The notes under the pieces: model-generated
The model's database searches: none
What the model saw: the letters and a program-made list of their open reading frames with translations, nothing else
Told to the model about the DNA's origin: nothing
In this document: positions 1 through 10,571 of the stretch, in pieces
How positions within the stretch are numbered: position 1 is the stretch's first letter
How the letters are laid out: each line of letters starts with the position of its first letter
NCBI RefSeq assembly: GCF_023156195.1
Contig: NZ_JAKUKA010000001.1
Span: 4,030,001-4,094,000 of the forward strand
Direction of reading: 5' to 3'
Source of the DNA: Chitinophaga sedimenti
Lineage (GTDB): Bacteria; Bacteroidota; Bacteroidia; Chitinophagales; Chitinophagaceae
DNA: 64,000 bases
Program-made: the position numbers and the translations under genes

Positions 1-398
1 ATATCGAGGTGCATGCACACGTAATCCCTGTAGCTGGGTAAAAATTCCGCATCGTGCGGGGCCATGTTTAATTCCACGCCGAACATCTCCTCTTCTACCA
101 GCGGGACGTTTTGTATGCCGGACAAGGTAGCGTCTACATTGTTTTGCAGCATGAAGAACAGGGATACTGTTTCGCGCTTCGGCATGGGAAATACGGCCTG
201 TTTGCGGTTAACGATGAATACGTGGTACTGGATTTTGAATTCTCGTGCTTCGATCAATTGAGAAAGGAGTTCGCCCCATTCATATAACTGATAAAGCGGG
301 ATGGTGGGTGCAATGCGATAATGTTCCAACGAGGGCGGAAAGATACCGGGCACTCCATTTGGCATGGGTGAACGCGGATCTGTAGGAAAGAGCATCAT
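1..398 (-). CDS. Partial AraC-like regulator, N-terminal part
   Basis: An open frame of 132 codons runs from an ATG pair at 393-398 leftward off the window edge with no stop. The visible part has no DNA-binding helices. Its layout resembles the N-terminal sensor half of the AraC regulator at 14871-15857: a stretch around TVSLFFMLQNNVDATLSG followed by FLPSYRDYVCMHLDI, matching TVYLQLPKSSIALQFG and LEPGTYESLHFELD in that protein. I therefore infer an AraC-family sensor domain whose helix-turn-helix part lies outside the window. The codon pattern and lack of stops support coding; the family assignment is tentative. Confidence 0.45.
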   Translation of the reverse strand, partial: MMLFPTDPRSPMPNGVPGIFPPSLEHYRIAPTIPLYQLYEWGELLSQLIEAREFKIQYHVFIVNRKQAVFPMPKRETVSLFFMLQNNVDATLSGIQNVPLVEEEMFGVELNMAPHDAEFLPSYRDYVCMHLD

Positions 399-533
399 AT
401 TAAAGGGTTTGAGAGGCGCTATTGGCGCAAGATTGGTTTACTAAATTCTATCTGCAAGAAAGAAAATATGGTGCGCAGGAAACGAGACCAACGTTACACT
501 CATTAAGATCCCGCCCCCGCGGCCATATAATCA

Positions 534-1673
534 TTACCAAAGTGTAGTTGTGCCGTCCTTAGTATCATGTTTGATGCCGCTGGTTACTTCCAGCGTACGG
601 AGAAAATCATCCAGCGGTTCTTTTTTGAAGATGGTGCCGGTAAATCTTTCCGTTTTAATACCCGATCTTTTAAAGACCACTTTCACCCCGTACCATCTTT
701 CCAACACGGCTGCAACTTCTCCCAGCTGTGTATTGTCTAAATGATACTGTCCTTTCATCCACAGGAGGTCATCTTCATTGAGCGCTGCTTTTCGCATGCC
801 TTTGTCGACCTCGTACGTAACTGCCTCTCCTGGCTTGAGGCGGAGTTGCTCAACCCCTGAAGTAAAAGCAACCGCGCCTTCTACCAGGGAGACCTTCACT
901 GACTGTTGTGCATAGTTGTTAAGGTTAAAGGCTGTACCTAAAACCCTGACTTCACCTAGATCAGATTTCACTATAAAAGGTTGATGCTCTTTTTTCGCGA
1001 TTTTAAAATAGGCCTCGCCTTTCAGGCGGACTTCTCTCGTATCTCCCTTAAACTTAAAAGGGAATTCTAAGGAAGAAGCAGAGTTGAGAAACACTTCGGA
1101 GCCATCGGCCAGTACCAGGTGGTAATCCATGCCTACGGGCACCCAGAGTTTATTCATTCCCGATGCATCCACTTCATCGGGCGCCCGGAAGCTGAGTGTT
1201 TTTCCTCTGTTCGTCAGCTTCGCGCCATCTATCTCCCACTCTTCTTGTGTTCCAACGTTTACTGATTGTCCGCCCGCTGTGGTGAGCAGCAACTGCGATG
1301 TGTTGCTATTCACACTGGCGGTTGGATGAATATTTTTTGCGGTCGTTTCTACCTGCTGCATTTGCGGCAGCAGCCGAACAACGAATGTTATCAAAATAGC
1401 AGCGCAGGCAGCGGTCAGTATCCACCTGATACCGCGCTTACGTTTTTTTTTAGACCAGACATCGTTCATCACACGATCGTAACTCTCTTCTTCCGTCCAT
1501 CCGGCCATGGCTGGCGATTCATCAAAAGCTATCACTTCCTTTCTCAACTGTTGGAATTCTTCCTGCAAGTCCGGATCTGCATCCATGACCCTTTGAAGTT
1601 CCAAATCATCTTCCAGCCCGATTAAGCCAAACAATTTCAGTTTCATCAACTGGGTTATCTTTTCCTTTTCCAT
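534..1673 (-). CDS. FecR family anti-sigma factor
   Basis: Inner-membrane anti-sigma factor of 379 residues that would hold the partner ECF sigma factor until a signal arrives from a SusC/TonB-dependent receptor. Residues 1-80 form a charged cytoplasmic sigma-binding region. One membrane segment lies at about 83-104 (IRWILTAACAAILITFVV). A periplasmic FecR domain covers about 180-280, with the typical FFRLKGEAYF-like signature seen here as VRLKGEAYFKIAKKE, and a C-terminal DUF4974 domain covers about 305-378. It is intact. The sigma gene (1983-2521) is upstream on the same strand, 309 bases away, a wider gap than usual for such pairs. The SusC at 4482-7723 carries an STN domain and is the natural signalling receptor in reach; that link is inference. 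Confidence 0.93.
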   Translation of the reverse strand: MEKEKITQLMKLKLFGLIGLEDDLELQRVMDADPDLQEEFQQLRKEVIAFDESPAMAGWTEEESYDRVMNDVWSKKKRKRGIRWILTAACAAILITFVVRLLPQMQQVETTAKNIHPTASVNSNTSQLLLTTAGGQSVNVGTQEEWEIDGAKLTNRGKTLSFRAPDEVDASGMNKLWVPVGMDYHLVLADGSEVFLNSASSLEFPFKFKGDTREVRLKGEAYFKIAKKEHQPFIVKSDLGEVRVLGTAFNLNNYAQQSVKVSLVEGAVAFTSGVEQLRLKPGEAVTYEVDKGMRKAALNEDDLLWMKGQYHLDNTQLGEVAAVLERWYGVKVVFKRSGIKTERFTGTIFKKEPLDDFLRTLEVTSGIKHDTKDGTTTLW

Positions 1674-1982
1674 AACACTTACACCTGGGTGTATAAATAA
1701 GAGTTGGAAGAGGATTGTTTCGGGTGAGGCGAAGATGCATTATTTCTCCTCGTTCCGGCTTTACCCCGGTCTGCAGGTAAAGGAATTTCCTTACCCGGAC
1801 ACGATCCCTTTTGGGGCTTCCTTTTACATAGATGCTTACCCGGGAAGTTATGGGTGAGCTCCCTCACAATTTTCCCTGGTAGATGGGGTGGCAGGCTCAT
1901 TTAACCAGGTGTTGATTGAAATATGCTGGAACCGGCGATGGTCAATTAAATGGGTGGCAGGATTTGTTTCATTTAAAAGAAT
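1674..1982 (-). other. Gene-free leader between sigma factor and fecR
   Basis: No convincing gene is seen in these 309 bases. A 73-codon open frame (1679-1900) has arginine/proline-rich noncoding-like composition. On the minus strand the motif CCGGGTAAG or a close variant occurs three times, about 45-60 bases apart, and 1776-1795 folds into a small hairpin (GGTAA/TTACC arms with a one-base bulge). The stretch could be an mRNA leader of fecR. Confidence 0.3.
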
Positions 1983-2521
1983 CTACCTTAACTCCAACAT
2001 GCGTTTGCGCAGCACTTTCGTGGCTACGGCTAAATGCGTTTTCACCGTGTTGTCGGACAGCTCCATTTCCAGGGCCACTTCCTTACGGCGAAGATCTGCT
2101 TCCATATACAACTGCGCGGCGCGGGCCGGTTGTTTGGGCAGTGTGTCGAGCGCGCGGTAAAAGGCTTCCCTTACCTCGCGGCCTTCCCCGGGGATCACGT
2201 TGGTGATCAGGTCCTGGAAAGACTTGTAATGCTCCAGTGACTTTTCGCGGTACTTTTTCCTTTTCATGATCATCATGCAGGAATAGCGTACAGATTTGTA
2301 CAAGTAACCTCCCACATTATCGCGTATGCGTTTGTAATGCTTTTTGAAGAAGAAGTCGACAAAAAATCGTGAACAATATCTTTGGCATCTTCCTCATCTC
2401 CTACAAGACGGCAGGCTTCGAATACCAGGATTTTGGCGTAACGGTTATACAGCAATTGCTGCGCGAGCTGATCGTCCTTCTGCATGGAATACAAAAGCAG
2501 CTCCTCATCCACATGGCTCAT
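1983..2521 (-). CDS. ECF RNA polymerase sigma-70 factor (frameshifted)
   Basis: Extracytoplasmic-function sigma factor that would direct RNA polymerase to the promoters of its receptor genes. The N-terminal part (from the ATG at 2519-2521) has region 2, including the EDAKDIVHDFF-type segment. The C-terminal part has region 4 with a helix-turn-helix around LRRKEVALEMELSDNTVKTH. The two parts lie in different frames. Adding one T to the T6 run (A6 at 2361-2366 on the plus strand) restores HDFFVDFFFKKHY and joins them into one 179-residue protein, the usual length. A candidate promoter lies at 2656-2685. FecR (534-1673) is the cognate anti-sigma factor. Whether the frameshift is real or a sequencing error cannot be told from one sequence, but the pattern across the window favours error. 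Confidence 0.88.
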
Positions 2522-2655
2522 AAATCGATGTTTAACCAGGTTGTGTGGTAAAGGTTTTGGCTGATTTTGCCAGCTAAATTGCGGGATTGATGTTTCGGTC
2601 TTTACGCTAATTGGGAGGTGTGGATTTTTGTATCGATATTGGGTGATCGATGAAG

Positions 2656-2685
2656 TAAATGTAACGAAAATTTATTTCTGACAAA
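2656..2685 (-). promoter_or_regulatory. Candidate Bacteroidota promoter for the sigma factor
   Basis: On the minus strand a TTTG element (2682-2685) is followed after 18 bases by TACATTTA (2656-2663), close to the Bacteroidota housekeeping consensus of TTTG at -33 and TAnnTTTG at -7. It would give a leader of about 125 bases before the sigma-factor ATG. The match is 7 of 8 in the -7 box, so this is only a candidate. Confidence 0.35.
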
Positions 2686-2741
2686 TTAAAATTTTGGCTG
2701 TTACAACATCAATGTGTGTCGAAGTAACACTTGTTAATGAC

Positions 2742-3070
2742 GGCGTTACTTTATTTGAGGAGGGCTTCACATTTTTTGAGGACGGCCTCACTTTATTTGA
2801 GAATATCCTCACTTTTTTGAGGGAATTCCTTAAAAAAAAGTGAGGTAATTACGGTTTGCGGTGAGGGCATTACTGGTTGAAGGGAAGTGCGCCTCGCTGC
2901 GGGTGAGGGCGTTCTCACTGCAGGTAAGGCGGATGCTACCTGGAGTGAGGCTGGCCTATGTCGGAACACGCCCGTCCTTGCTTTGAACATACCTGTGCTC
3001 ACTGGCAGTGAGGACGGCCTTAGTGCGGGATGGATCGGCCTCACCCGGGATAGTAATTGCCTCACTTTTT
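2742..3070. repeat. Degenerate ~21-bp tandem repeat tract
   Basis: About 15 imperfect units of 19-24 bases follow each other between the 3211 gene and the sigma-factor gene. The shared core is a CCTCACT half and a TGAGG or GTGAGG half, roughly GGCCTCACTTTTTTGAGGAC. Units near the left end are T-rich (TTACTTTATTTGAGG, CTCACTTTATTTGAGA); units further right are G-rich (CTCGCTGCGGGTGAGG, CTCACTGGCAGTGAGG). Because each unit is itself partly palindromic, many can form small hairpins. The best is 2807-2845, with a 12-base CCTCACTTTTTT arm paired to AAAAAAGTGAGG around a GAATTC core. An open frame crossing it has no coding character. Confidence 0.7.
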
Positions 3071-3210
3071 TATGCATTATTTCACACAAAAACGCCCGAC
3101 AACTCAAGGCCGCCGGACGTGTATACTGAGGGAGAAAAACGACTGTTTTAAATAGCCGGCAGCAGCAGGCCGCCGGCATGTTTCTATATGGGTAAGGAGA
3201 GAAAAGACGA

Positions 3211-3705
3211 TTAGTTGTTGGTAACCTCTTCTTCGGCGGGATCTTCCGCGCGGGCGCCTTTCTTAAAGTAGATGGAAATATCGTCCGAAATGGTTTTAGC
3301 GTCAGGAACATTCCGGTCGGCCGCACGTTTTACGGTGTCGAAATACTCCAGGGCTGATTTGTAAAATTCACTGCCTACTTTCATATAGGTGTCTTCCAGC
3401 GCTTCGTAGAAAGACGTAGTGGCCATCATGATCCGGCTGATTTCTTCGCGTCCCTTCCTGTCGATGTCCATATCGGCGAGCGTTACGCCGATGGGAATAA
3501 ACTGGGGATGGGATTGCACGTACTCAAATACTTTGTAAACGAACTCTATGGTGCGGGTGCCCAGCTTGGGAAGGCCGCGCCTGTCTTCTTTTGTGAGTGG
3601 AGTAAGGAAGGGTTTTAACAACTCGTGACATTCTTTCATGTTTGCGAGCACTTTTGAGGTTACATCAGCGGGAATTTCCGCATTAAACAAATTCAGATTT
3701 TTCAT
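3211..3705 (-). CDS. Conserved hypothetical protein
   Basis: Protein of 164 residues, not recognised beyond likely conservation in Bacteroidota. The start at 3705 (MKNLNLFNAEIPADVTSKVL) is preferred over the upstream ATG at 3780, because the extra 25 residues (TRRFDCAPRHI...) look untranslated. It has no signal peptide or membrane segment. The predicted fold is mainly helical and acidic at the C-terminus (EDPAEEEVTNN). The middle region has FEYVQSHPQFIPIGVTLADM and the later part YEALEDTYMKVGSEFYKSAL. It is a soluble cytoplasmic protein of unknown role, transcribed alone toward the repeat tract. Confidence 0.7.
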   Translation of the reverse strand: MKNLNLFNAEIPADVTSKVLANMKECHELLKPFLTPLTKEDRRGLPKLGTRTIEFVYKVFEYVQSHPQFIPIGVTLADMDIDRKGREEISRIMMATTSFYEALEDTYMKVGSEFYKSALEYFDTVKRAADRNVPDAKTISDDISIYFKKGARAEDPAEEEVTNN

Positions 3706-3913
3706 AATCGTGGGTTTGGGTGAAAAATGCAATTTTGGGCGCACAATGTGGCGCGGGGCACAATCAAATCTCCTAGTCACAAACGGAGTTCTATCGCACT
3801 TTTGAGTGTTAGTTTCTCATTATAAGATTATTGGAATCACTTTTAGGGTTAGGTTGGGGTAAAAATTGCGTAGTTATACGCAACAGCCTGTCGTTTTGCG
3901 ACTTTCGAGGGGG

Positions 3914-4165
3914 TTATAAATCCATATCCAGGATGTCGAGCAGGTCGTTCATAGCGTCGTCATCCAGTGTTAGCAGTGTGCCGTTTTCTTTTGCCTCTCC
4001 AAAGCGGGCCATTAACAGGGAGATGAATATCTCTGCTTTTTCGGGGCCGTGGCTTGCGGTGACTTGTTCTCTCAGCATGTCCATTTTATGGACGAGGGAG
4101 AGGTCCAGGACGTTGGATTCGCTTTGGTATTGTTCTTCGGGTGTTTGTTCTGGTTGTTGTTGCAT
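3914..4165 (-). CDS. Small acidic hypothetical protein
   Basis: An 83-residue frame starting MQQQPEQTPEEQYQSES and ending LLDILDMDL. It is acidic, helical and lacks cysteines, a signal peptide and membrane segments. The ATG is preceded on the coding strand by an A-rich stretch (AAAAACATAAAAC) typical of Bacteroidota translation starts. No family is recognised. Coding is likely from composition but not proved. Confidence 0.5.
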   Translation of the reverse strand: MQQQPEQTPEEQYQSESNVLDLSLVHKMDMLREQVTASHGPEKAEIFISLLMARFGEAKENGTLLTLDDDAMNDLLDILDMDL

Positions 4166-4481
4166 GTTTTATGTTTTTAGTTTTTGTGTTGAGCTAAACT
4201 GGAGATACCCTGTTTCGGATGAAGGTATGGGTTTGTTTGATTGTGGAAAAATCATTTTTTGAATTATCTCCCCTTTCAAAAAAATCACAACCAATTAATA
4301 CAAAAACCCCAACCCACCACTCTTTAATTAGAAGACAATCCACAAAACGCTTCATCCACAATTAACCAGGCTGCAATAAACCATTCCGAAAAACCACCTT
4401 TCTCCAATATAGCCGGACAGTTCCGCATACTCCATTCAGCGGACGGAAGACAAAGTATACAGGCATCTTAAAAGCGAACTT
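4166..4481. other. Intergenic region upstream of the first SusC
   Basis: No gene is seen. The left part (to about 4260) is G+T-rich on the plus strand, while 4270-4400 is strongly A+C-rich. It should hold divergent promoters for the small gene at 3914-4165 and for SusC at 4482, but I cannot place a clear TAnnTTTG box. Confidence 0.3.
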
Positions 4482-7400
4482 ATGATGAAGATCTACACTT
4501 CCCAAAAGCACCGGCTATCCCGTTGGCTATTTGCCATATTGCTGGTCTTAAATCCATTCTATTTAACAAAAGCACAAGCTAAGAACAGCATTAATATTAA
4601 TGACAGGCCCATCTCCGCCGCACTGCGAGAAGTGGAGAGGCGAACCGGTGAGCGGTTCAACTTCATGAATAGCCTGCTTGGAAATGACGAGCGGGTGAGT
4701 GTTAGCCTGACAGACGCCACTACAGAAGAAATGCTTTCCGCGATACTCCGGAACAAGCCGGAGATTGGGTGGATGCGGACGAAGAGTACGATTACATTAT
4801 ATAGGAAAGGTGTTGACGTTTTGGAAGAAACGGAACCTACAGTGTCAGGGATTATTACGGATTCGTTGAATACTCCGCTGGCGGGGGTGTCGATTACGAA
4901 TAAGCGGACGAATGCCAGGAAGACGACTGGGGCTGATGGGCGGTTTACGATTAGTGGGGTGAAGGGGGATGTTCTGCAGGTGACTTCGATTGGGTTTAAT
5001 TCGGACAGTTATATTATTAAGGACGATGGCAGGATTGTGATAAGGATGCAAGCCTCGATGAATGCACTGCAGGAGACGGTGGTGAAGGGGTATTATGCGG
5101 TGAGTAAGGAGTTAAATACGGGGAATGTGGGGGTGTTGAAGGCGGCTGATATTGCGAAACAGCCGGTGGGGGATCCGATGATGGCATTGATTGGAAGGAT
5201 ACCGGGTGTGAGCGTGGTTCAGACGTCTGGTGTGCCGGGAGCTACTCCGACTATTAACATTAGAGGTTTTAACAGCACTAATGGAACAAACCCGTACTAC
5301 ATTGTTGACGGCGTTCCATTCGACGATCAAAATCTCTCAAGAACTAATAATGCCGCGGGCAATGCCACTAGTCCATTTCTAAGCATACGACCTGAAGATA
5401 TTGAGCGAATTGAAATATTGAAAGACGCAGATGCTACCGCAATATATGGAAGCAGAGGAGCAAACGGAGTTATTATCATCACGACCAAAAAAGGAACAAA
5501 AGGAGACACTAAAATAGACATCATTGCTAATAGAGGTTACGGCCGCGCAAAACGACGATTGAAACTAATGAACACTCAACAATATCTTGAGATGCGACTT
5601 GAGGCTTTCAAAAACGACAGTGCTACGCCCGGCGCTAACGATCATGATATCAACGGGAACTGGGGGATAAAAATCAATACACTGATTGGCAAGATATTCT
5701 CATCGGAGGAACTGCCGATATATATAATGGATCTATATCCGTGACTGGGGGAATGCCAACACTCAGTTTAAAGCAGGGGGAACCTATCGTAAAGAAGGCA
5801 CTGTATTCCCGGAAACTATTACAATGAAATCATATCGGGTAGCCTTCGAGTTTCAAACATTAGCTCAGACCGTCGACTAAGTAGCGATTTCTCACTAATC
5901 TATAGTAAAAACTTAAACTGCCTCCCTATTTCCGACTTCACAAATGATATTTTCATTGCGCCCAATGCCCCAAAAATATACAACGCAGACGGATCTCTCA
6001 ATTTCGCTAACTCAACATTCGGCAATCCAATTGCAACAACTAGGAGTTCGTCTACAAATGTAACTTACAATGTAAATGGCAGTGCAGTCATCTCCTATCG
6101 CATAATTGACAATTTAAAAACCAGCATCAATCTAGGATACAACAAGCGCGATTTTGAAGACGAAAACATCATCCCATTCAGCTCCTTTGATCCGGCAATA
6201 TCAAATCCCGAAACACGCCGAGAAAGTTCATCGGGAACAGGTATAATAAAATCTTGGATAGCAGAACCTCAATTATCATATCAATTATTTTTTAACAACC
6301 ATAAAATAGATCTTCTATTCGGCGCAACATTGCAAGAGAATCTCACCAATAAAACTTATAGGTCATCAAGAGGATTCTCTAGCGACGCCAACATGAAAAA
6401 CCCGGCAACGGCAACATCAACCACCTTCTCTGTAAGTGAAGTGCAATATAAATACGCCGCTATTTTTGCACGAGCCGGATACAACTTAGCTGACAAATAC
6501 CTTCTGAACTTAACAGGAAGACGAGATGGAAGTAGCAGATTTGGTCCAGGTAGACAGTTTGGCATGTTCGGTGCAGTCGGTGCAGCATGGATATTTTCCA
6601 AGGAAAAATTTATCAAACACAACGCTCGCTTTCTCAGTTTCGGAAAACTCAGGGGCAGCATCGGAACTACAGGGAATGACCAAATCCAAGACTATGGGTA
6701 CCTTAGCGCCTACACAACGACCGGCAATCAGTATCAAGGTATACCTGGACTGTATCCGGGAACATTAGACAATCCAAACTACGGTTGGGAAACTATAAAA
6801 AAATCGAGGCTGCTCTGGAATTAGGCTTCTGGGAAGATCGACTTTTATTCAATATTAGCTTATACAAAAACAGGACTGACAACCAACTAGTTGGATACCC
6901 TCTTAGCTCGGCAACAGGCTTCACCTCCATTCGAGCAAATCTGCCGGCCGTCATCGACAATAAGGGAATCGAGTTTGAGATTATTAGCACAAATGTCAAA
7001 ACAAAAAAATTCGAGTGGACATCAAACGCAAACCTGGCAATCAACCGCAACAAGTTAGTGGCTTATCCAGATATTGAAACTTCATCATTTGCCACACGCT
7101 ATGTCGTAGGCATGCCTCTAAGAATTTTATTCTTATATAAATTAACTGGAATTGACCCTCAGCAAGGAATTTATACATTCTTTGATAAAGACAAGAATGG
7201 AACGATCAGCCCAGCAGCTGACAAAATTCCATTCCTTAGACAACAAATATTTGCAGGAGGAATGAATCATTCACTTTCTTACAAAAACTTTAGCGTAGAC
7301 CTGTTCGTCCAGTTTGTGAATGAGCCAGGACTTTTGATCCCATATCGTGTCTACCCGGGATCCTTTAGCGAAAACGGCTTAAACCAACCCGTTGAAGTTC

Positions 7401-7723
7401 TCGACAGATGGCAAAAACCCGGAGACAATTCGAAATTTCAAAAATACTCTCAACTATTAAACGTCACCCGGAACGTCGCCGCTCAATACACTGAGAGCAA
7501 CGCCATTATCGCCGATGCCTCTTTCATACGGCTGAAAAACTTATCCATTTCATGGAGCACTCCTTCTCAATGGCGACAAAGGCGAATCCCCAATATAAGA
7601 TTGTTTGTACAAGGACAAAACCTCTTAACTTTTACCAAGTACAGTGGATTAGATCCGGAGTCTCAGGGGAACTTCCTTCCTCCGCTACAAACAGTGAACA
7701 CAGGAATCCAAATTACACTATAG
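4482..7723 (+). CDS. SusC/RagA TonB-dependent receptor with STN domain (frameshifted)
   Basis: Outer-membrane TonB-linked receptor that would import a ligand together with the SusD lipoprotein downstream. After repair it has 1,081 residues. In order: signal peptide (1-33), STN/secretin-N domain (about 35-110), carboxypeptidase-like regulatory domain (about 120-195), plug domain (about 205-330, with GIPGVSVVQTSG and ILKDADATAIYGSRGANGV), then the beta barrel ending GIQITL. Four one-base losses break it: A5 at 5669-5673 (repair gives NQYTDWQDILIGG), G5 at 5747-5751, CCCGG at 5808-5812 and A7 at 6797-6803. The STN domain suggests signalling to a FecR, plausibly the one at 534-1673. Codon usage changes abruptly near 5240, G/T-ending before and A/T-rich after. 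Confidence 0.93.
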
Positions 7724-7737
7724 CTAAAAAACTCATC

Positions 7738-9167
7738 ATGAATAAGATAAAAACAAATCTACTTACCTTCGTGTTAATAGCATCTCTATCAAGCTGTGTC
7801 GAGTTTCTTGAGGTACCAACCCCAAGTCACCTTACTTTAAGTGAAGATGTATTTTCATCTGAACAAGCAGTAAATGCAGCTGCATTACATATGTATACCA
7901 GCATGTTAGGCTCAGCCTCTATACAGTATGTTTCCAGCTTGTATCCTGCATTATCCGCCGACGAATTCAATCACTCTTCCACCACTACGGAAGCTGTGGA
8001 GATGTACAAGAATGCGCTAACCCCTAATAACCCTGCCATACAACCAATCTGGCAAAACGCTTATAAAATAATTTATGAGGCAAACAATTTGATTGAAGGT
8101 TTGTCGACGTCGACACACATATCAGAAGCCATCAAAAAACAACTCATCGGAGAATCACTCTTCGTCAGAGCATATTGGCACTTAAATCTAACGAATTTAT
8201 TCGGCGACATTCCGATTATCACAACTACTGACTATCTAATAAATAACGTTAAAAAACGAGACAGTGTCAAAAAGTTTACAATCAAATAATTGAGGATTTG
8301 ACGCTAGCCAAGGATATGCTAAATGAGCTTTACGTTACTAGCAAATCAACAACGACTGGCCCCGACAGAGTGAGACCTAACAAATACGCAGCCCTAGCTT
8401 TACTGTCAAGGGTGTATCTATATTCCGGCAACTACCAATTAGCAGTGCAAACAGCGAGCGAAATAATAAACCGGAAGGACCTTTACGACACCACACAACT
8501 AGACAAAATTTTCCTAGTAAATAGCAAAGAAAGCATCTTTCAACTAATGACTCTTACGCCAAACAGCGCAGGCACGAACGCGCCAGAAGGACGTTTTTAT
8601 TCTAACAACGAAGCCATCAACAGGAACACTCAACACCGCATTCTTAAGCGAAAGTCTACTAAGTGCATTTGAAAAGGGTGATATGAGAAAAGAAAAATGG
8701 ATTGGAAAATACACCGATCCATCCACAAGTACGACGTACTATTACCCATTCAAATACAAAACTAGAACATCTACTAGCCCTATAGAGTACTCAACACTTC
8801 TACGGCTTGCCGAAATATACCTAATTCGAGCAGAAGCCAATACTCAGCTTGGAGATTTGGACGCGGGTACTAAGGACCTTAATTTAATAAGAAAAAGAGC
8901 TGGACTGAACGGCATTGAAACACTTTTGTCTCCAATTACAGAAAAAAACCTGACTGTTGCAATTCTTCACGAAAGGCAGGTAGAACTATTTGGTGAGCTT
9001 GGACATCGCTGGATCGATTTAAAAAGGACAAATATGATTGACGATGTGATGACAGCCGAGGCTGTTAAAAAAGGGTCGACTTGGAGAAACGATGCAAAAA
9101 TTGGCCCATTCCACAAGTTGAAATTGATAAGAACAATAAACTAAGTCAAAATCCAGGTTATAATTAA
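7738..9167 (+). CDS. SusD/RagB-like lipoprotein (frameshifted)
   Basis: Surface ligand-binding lipoprotein that forms the lid of the SusC barrel just upstream (14 bases apart). After repair it has 476 residues. The lipoprotein signal is at 1-20 (IASLSSC, acylated Cys). The N-terminal SusD domain includes TPSHLTLSEDVFSSEQAV, and the C-terminal part has the LRLAEIYLIRAEA and LHERQVELFGELGHRWIDLK segments of the RagB/SusD family. Three indels break it: one A lost at the A5 run near 8270, one extra T near 8597-8601, and one A lost near 9098-9102. Repair of the last gives the usual ending SQNPGYN and moves the stop from 9144 to 9167. Confidence 0.92.
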
Positions 9168-9201
9168 AGAACAATATTTGCAACTCCATAACTCTCTTTA
9201 A

Positions 9202-10556
9202 ATGAGAACAATACTTACAGCATCACTAATTATAATTCATTTTTTAAAAGCCAATGGTCAATCATCAAAGCAGACATTTCCAAGAGTCGGAGACCGCGTA
9301 CCATCTTATACATTCACCGGTGTAAAAAACTTCGTATCGGATACCGTGAACACTCGTTCTGATAGAAAAAATGGTTAGTTCTTGACTTCTGGTCCCACCT
9401 TTGTTCGGGATGCATTAAAAGTTTTCCCAAAATGGATAGTTTAGCCCGTATTTTCTCTCAAAATGTGGATATAATTATGATAGGAGCACATGCAAGCACC
9501 TACGAAAGTTACTCTGAAACTAGACTTTTAATTGAAGATAAGGTAAAGAAAAAGAAACTATCATTCCCATATGCGCTTGACAGTTTATGCATAAAAAAAT
9601 TCGCCATTCGAGGAGTACCTTACATATTAGTGATAAATCCAGAAGGAAAAATAGTGGCAAAAACAATATCGATAGACTCAACCCAACTCTCTGACTTTAT
9701 TAACAAAAGAGAAGTTCGATATCGATACGCAATATCTAATGGAGAGAGAAGCAGCTATGCTGACTACAATCGAAAACGTTTAACTTTAACGACAGGAAAA
9801 ATGTCAAATGGAGGCTACGATACTGCATTTTTATTCAGATCTCTGTTGTCAGAATCAACACTTGAAATGCCGGACTTTGGCATTGTGGGCTTTGACACAC
9901 ATACCAACTCAAGATCTTCCGAGTTGTTTGGCCTAACAGTGGACGAAATGATTAAGGTTGCATGCACCGGTCAACCAGCATGGGACATTTTAGACAGCGT
10001 AAACAGCAAAATATATCCAAAAATAATATATGACAGTACGTCTTCAGTTATAAACAAACTCTTGGCATCAAACAAACGCTACACTTACAGTCTTACACTT
10101 CCAAACGAAGAAAAAGCCATTCGGGATCGGTTAAAAATCCTCCTATCGACGATTTGCGCCACTTGGGAAATCGCTGTAAGTCTAGAACAAAAAAAAATGC
10201 CGGTTTACACAATTACGGTAATAGATGAAAAATTACTATTAAAACACAAAAGCAAAAAAAACGATTACACCGTTAAAAAAATAGGTATTTCAGATGGATT
10301 CAAATCCCACAACATCTCTATTGAAAAGCTGGTTGCATATAGCAACCTACAAAACTTGATAAGAGACAATACTATACATTCAATCCAGATTCCCATTGTA
10401 AACGATACTGAAATAAATTACAATCTGGACATTGAATTCCGCGCAGACTTGGAGGACTATGGATCAGTAAAAACGATGTTAAAAAGCATAGGCTTGGACA
10501 TATCAAAATCTTTAAAGGAAATGACCTGTATTACGGTAAGAGACGCAGAAGATTAA
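9202..10556 (+). CDS. TlpA/AhpC-like redoxin with C-terminal DUF3738-like domain (frameshifted)
   Basis: Exported thiol-redox protein of 451 residues after repair. An N-terminal signal (MRTILTASLIIIHFLKANG) leads into a thioredoxin-like domain whose active site reads WSHLCSGC (a CxxC of CSGC) at about 60-75, followed by the expected IRGVPYILVINPEGKIV segment with its cis-proline. The rest (about 190-450) resembles the DUF3738/TIGR03435 family, with SLTLPNEEKAIRDRLKILLS and MPVYTITVIDEK. The frame breaks in the A6 run at 9366-9371; one added A joins the signal peptide to the catalytic domain. The gene follows SusD by 34 bases, so it is probably in the same operon. The substrate is unknown; the DUF6520 peptide next door has a cysteine pair. 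Confidence 0.75.
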
Positions 10557-10571
10557 CTTAAAGATGAAAGT

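Noticed and set aside
1679..1900. 73-codon frame between fecR and the sigma gene
   Set aside because: Low-complexity basic composition, no ribosome-binding context, and no recognisable domain.
2742..3070. CRISPR array
   Set aside because: Units are degenerate and follow directly without unique spacers; no cas genes are near.
2793..3326. 177-codon open frame across the repeat tract
   Set aside because: It is rich in Arg, Pro and Ser, overlaps the 21-bp repeats and the real gene at 3211-3705, and has no family-like motif.
4482..7723. Decayed SusC pseudogene
   Set aside because: All four breaks are single-base losses, mostly in homopolymers, and the repaired protein is complete; error is more likely than decay.
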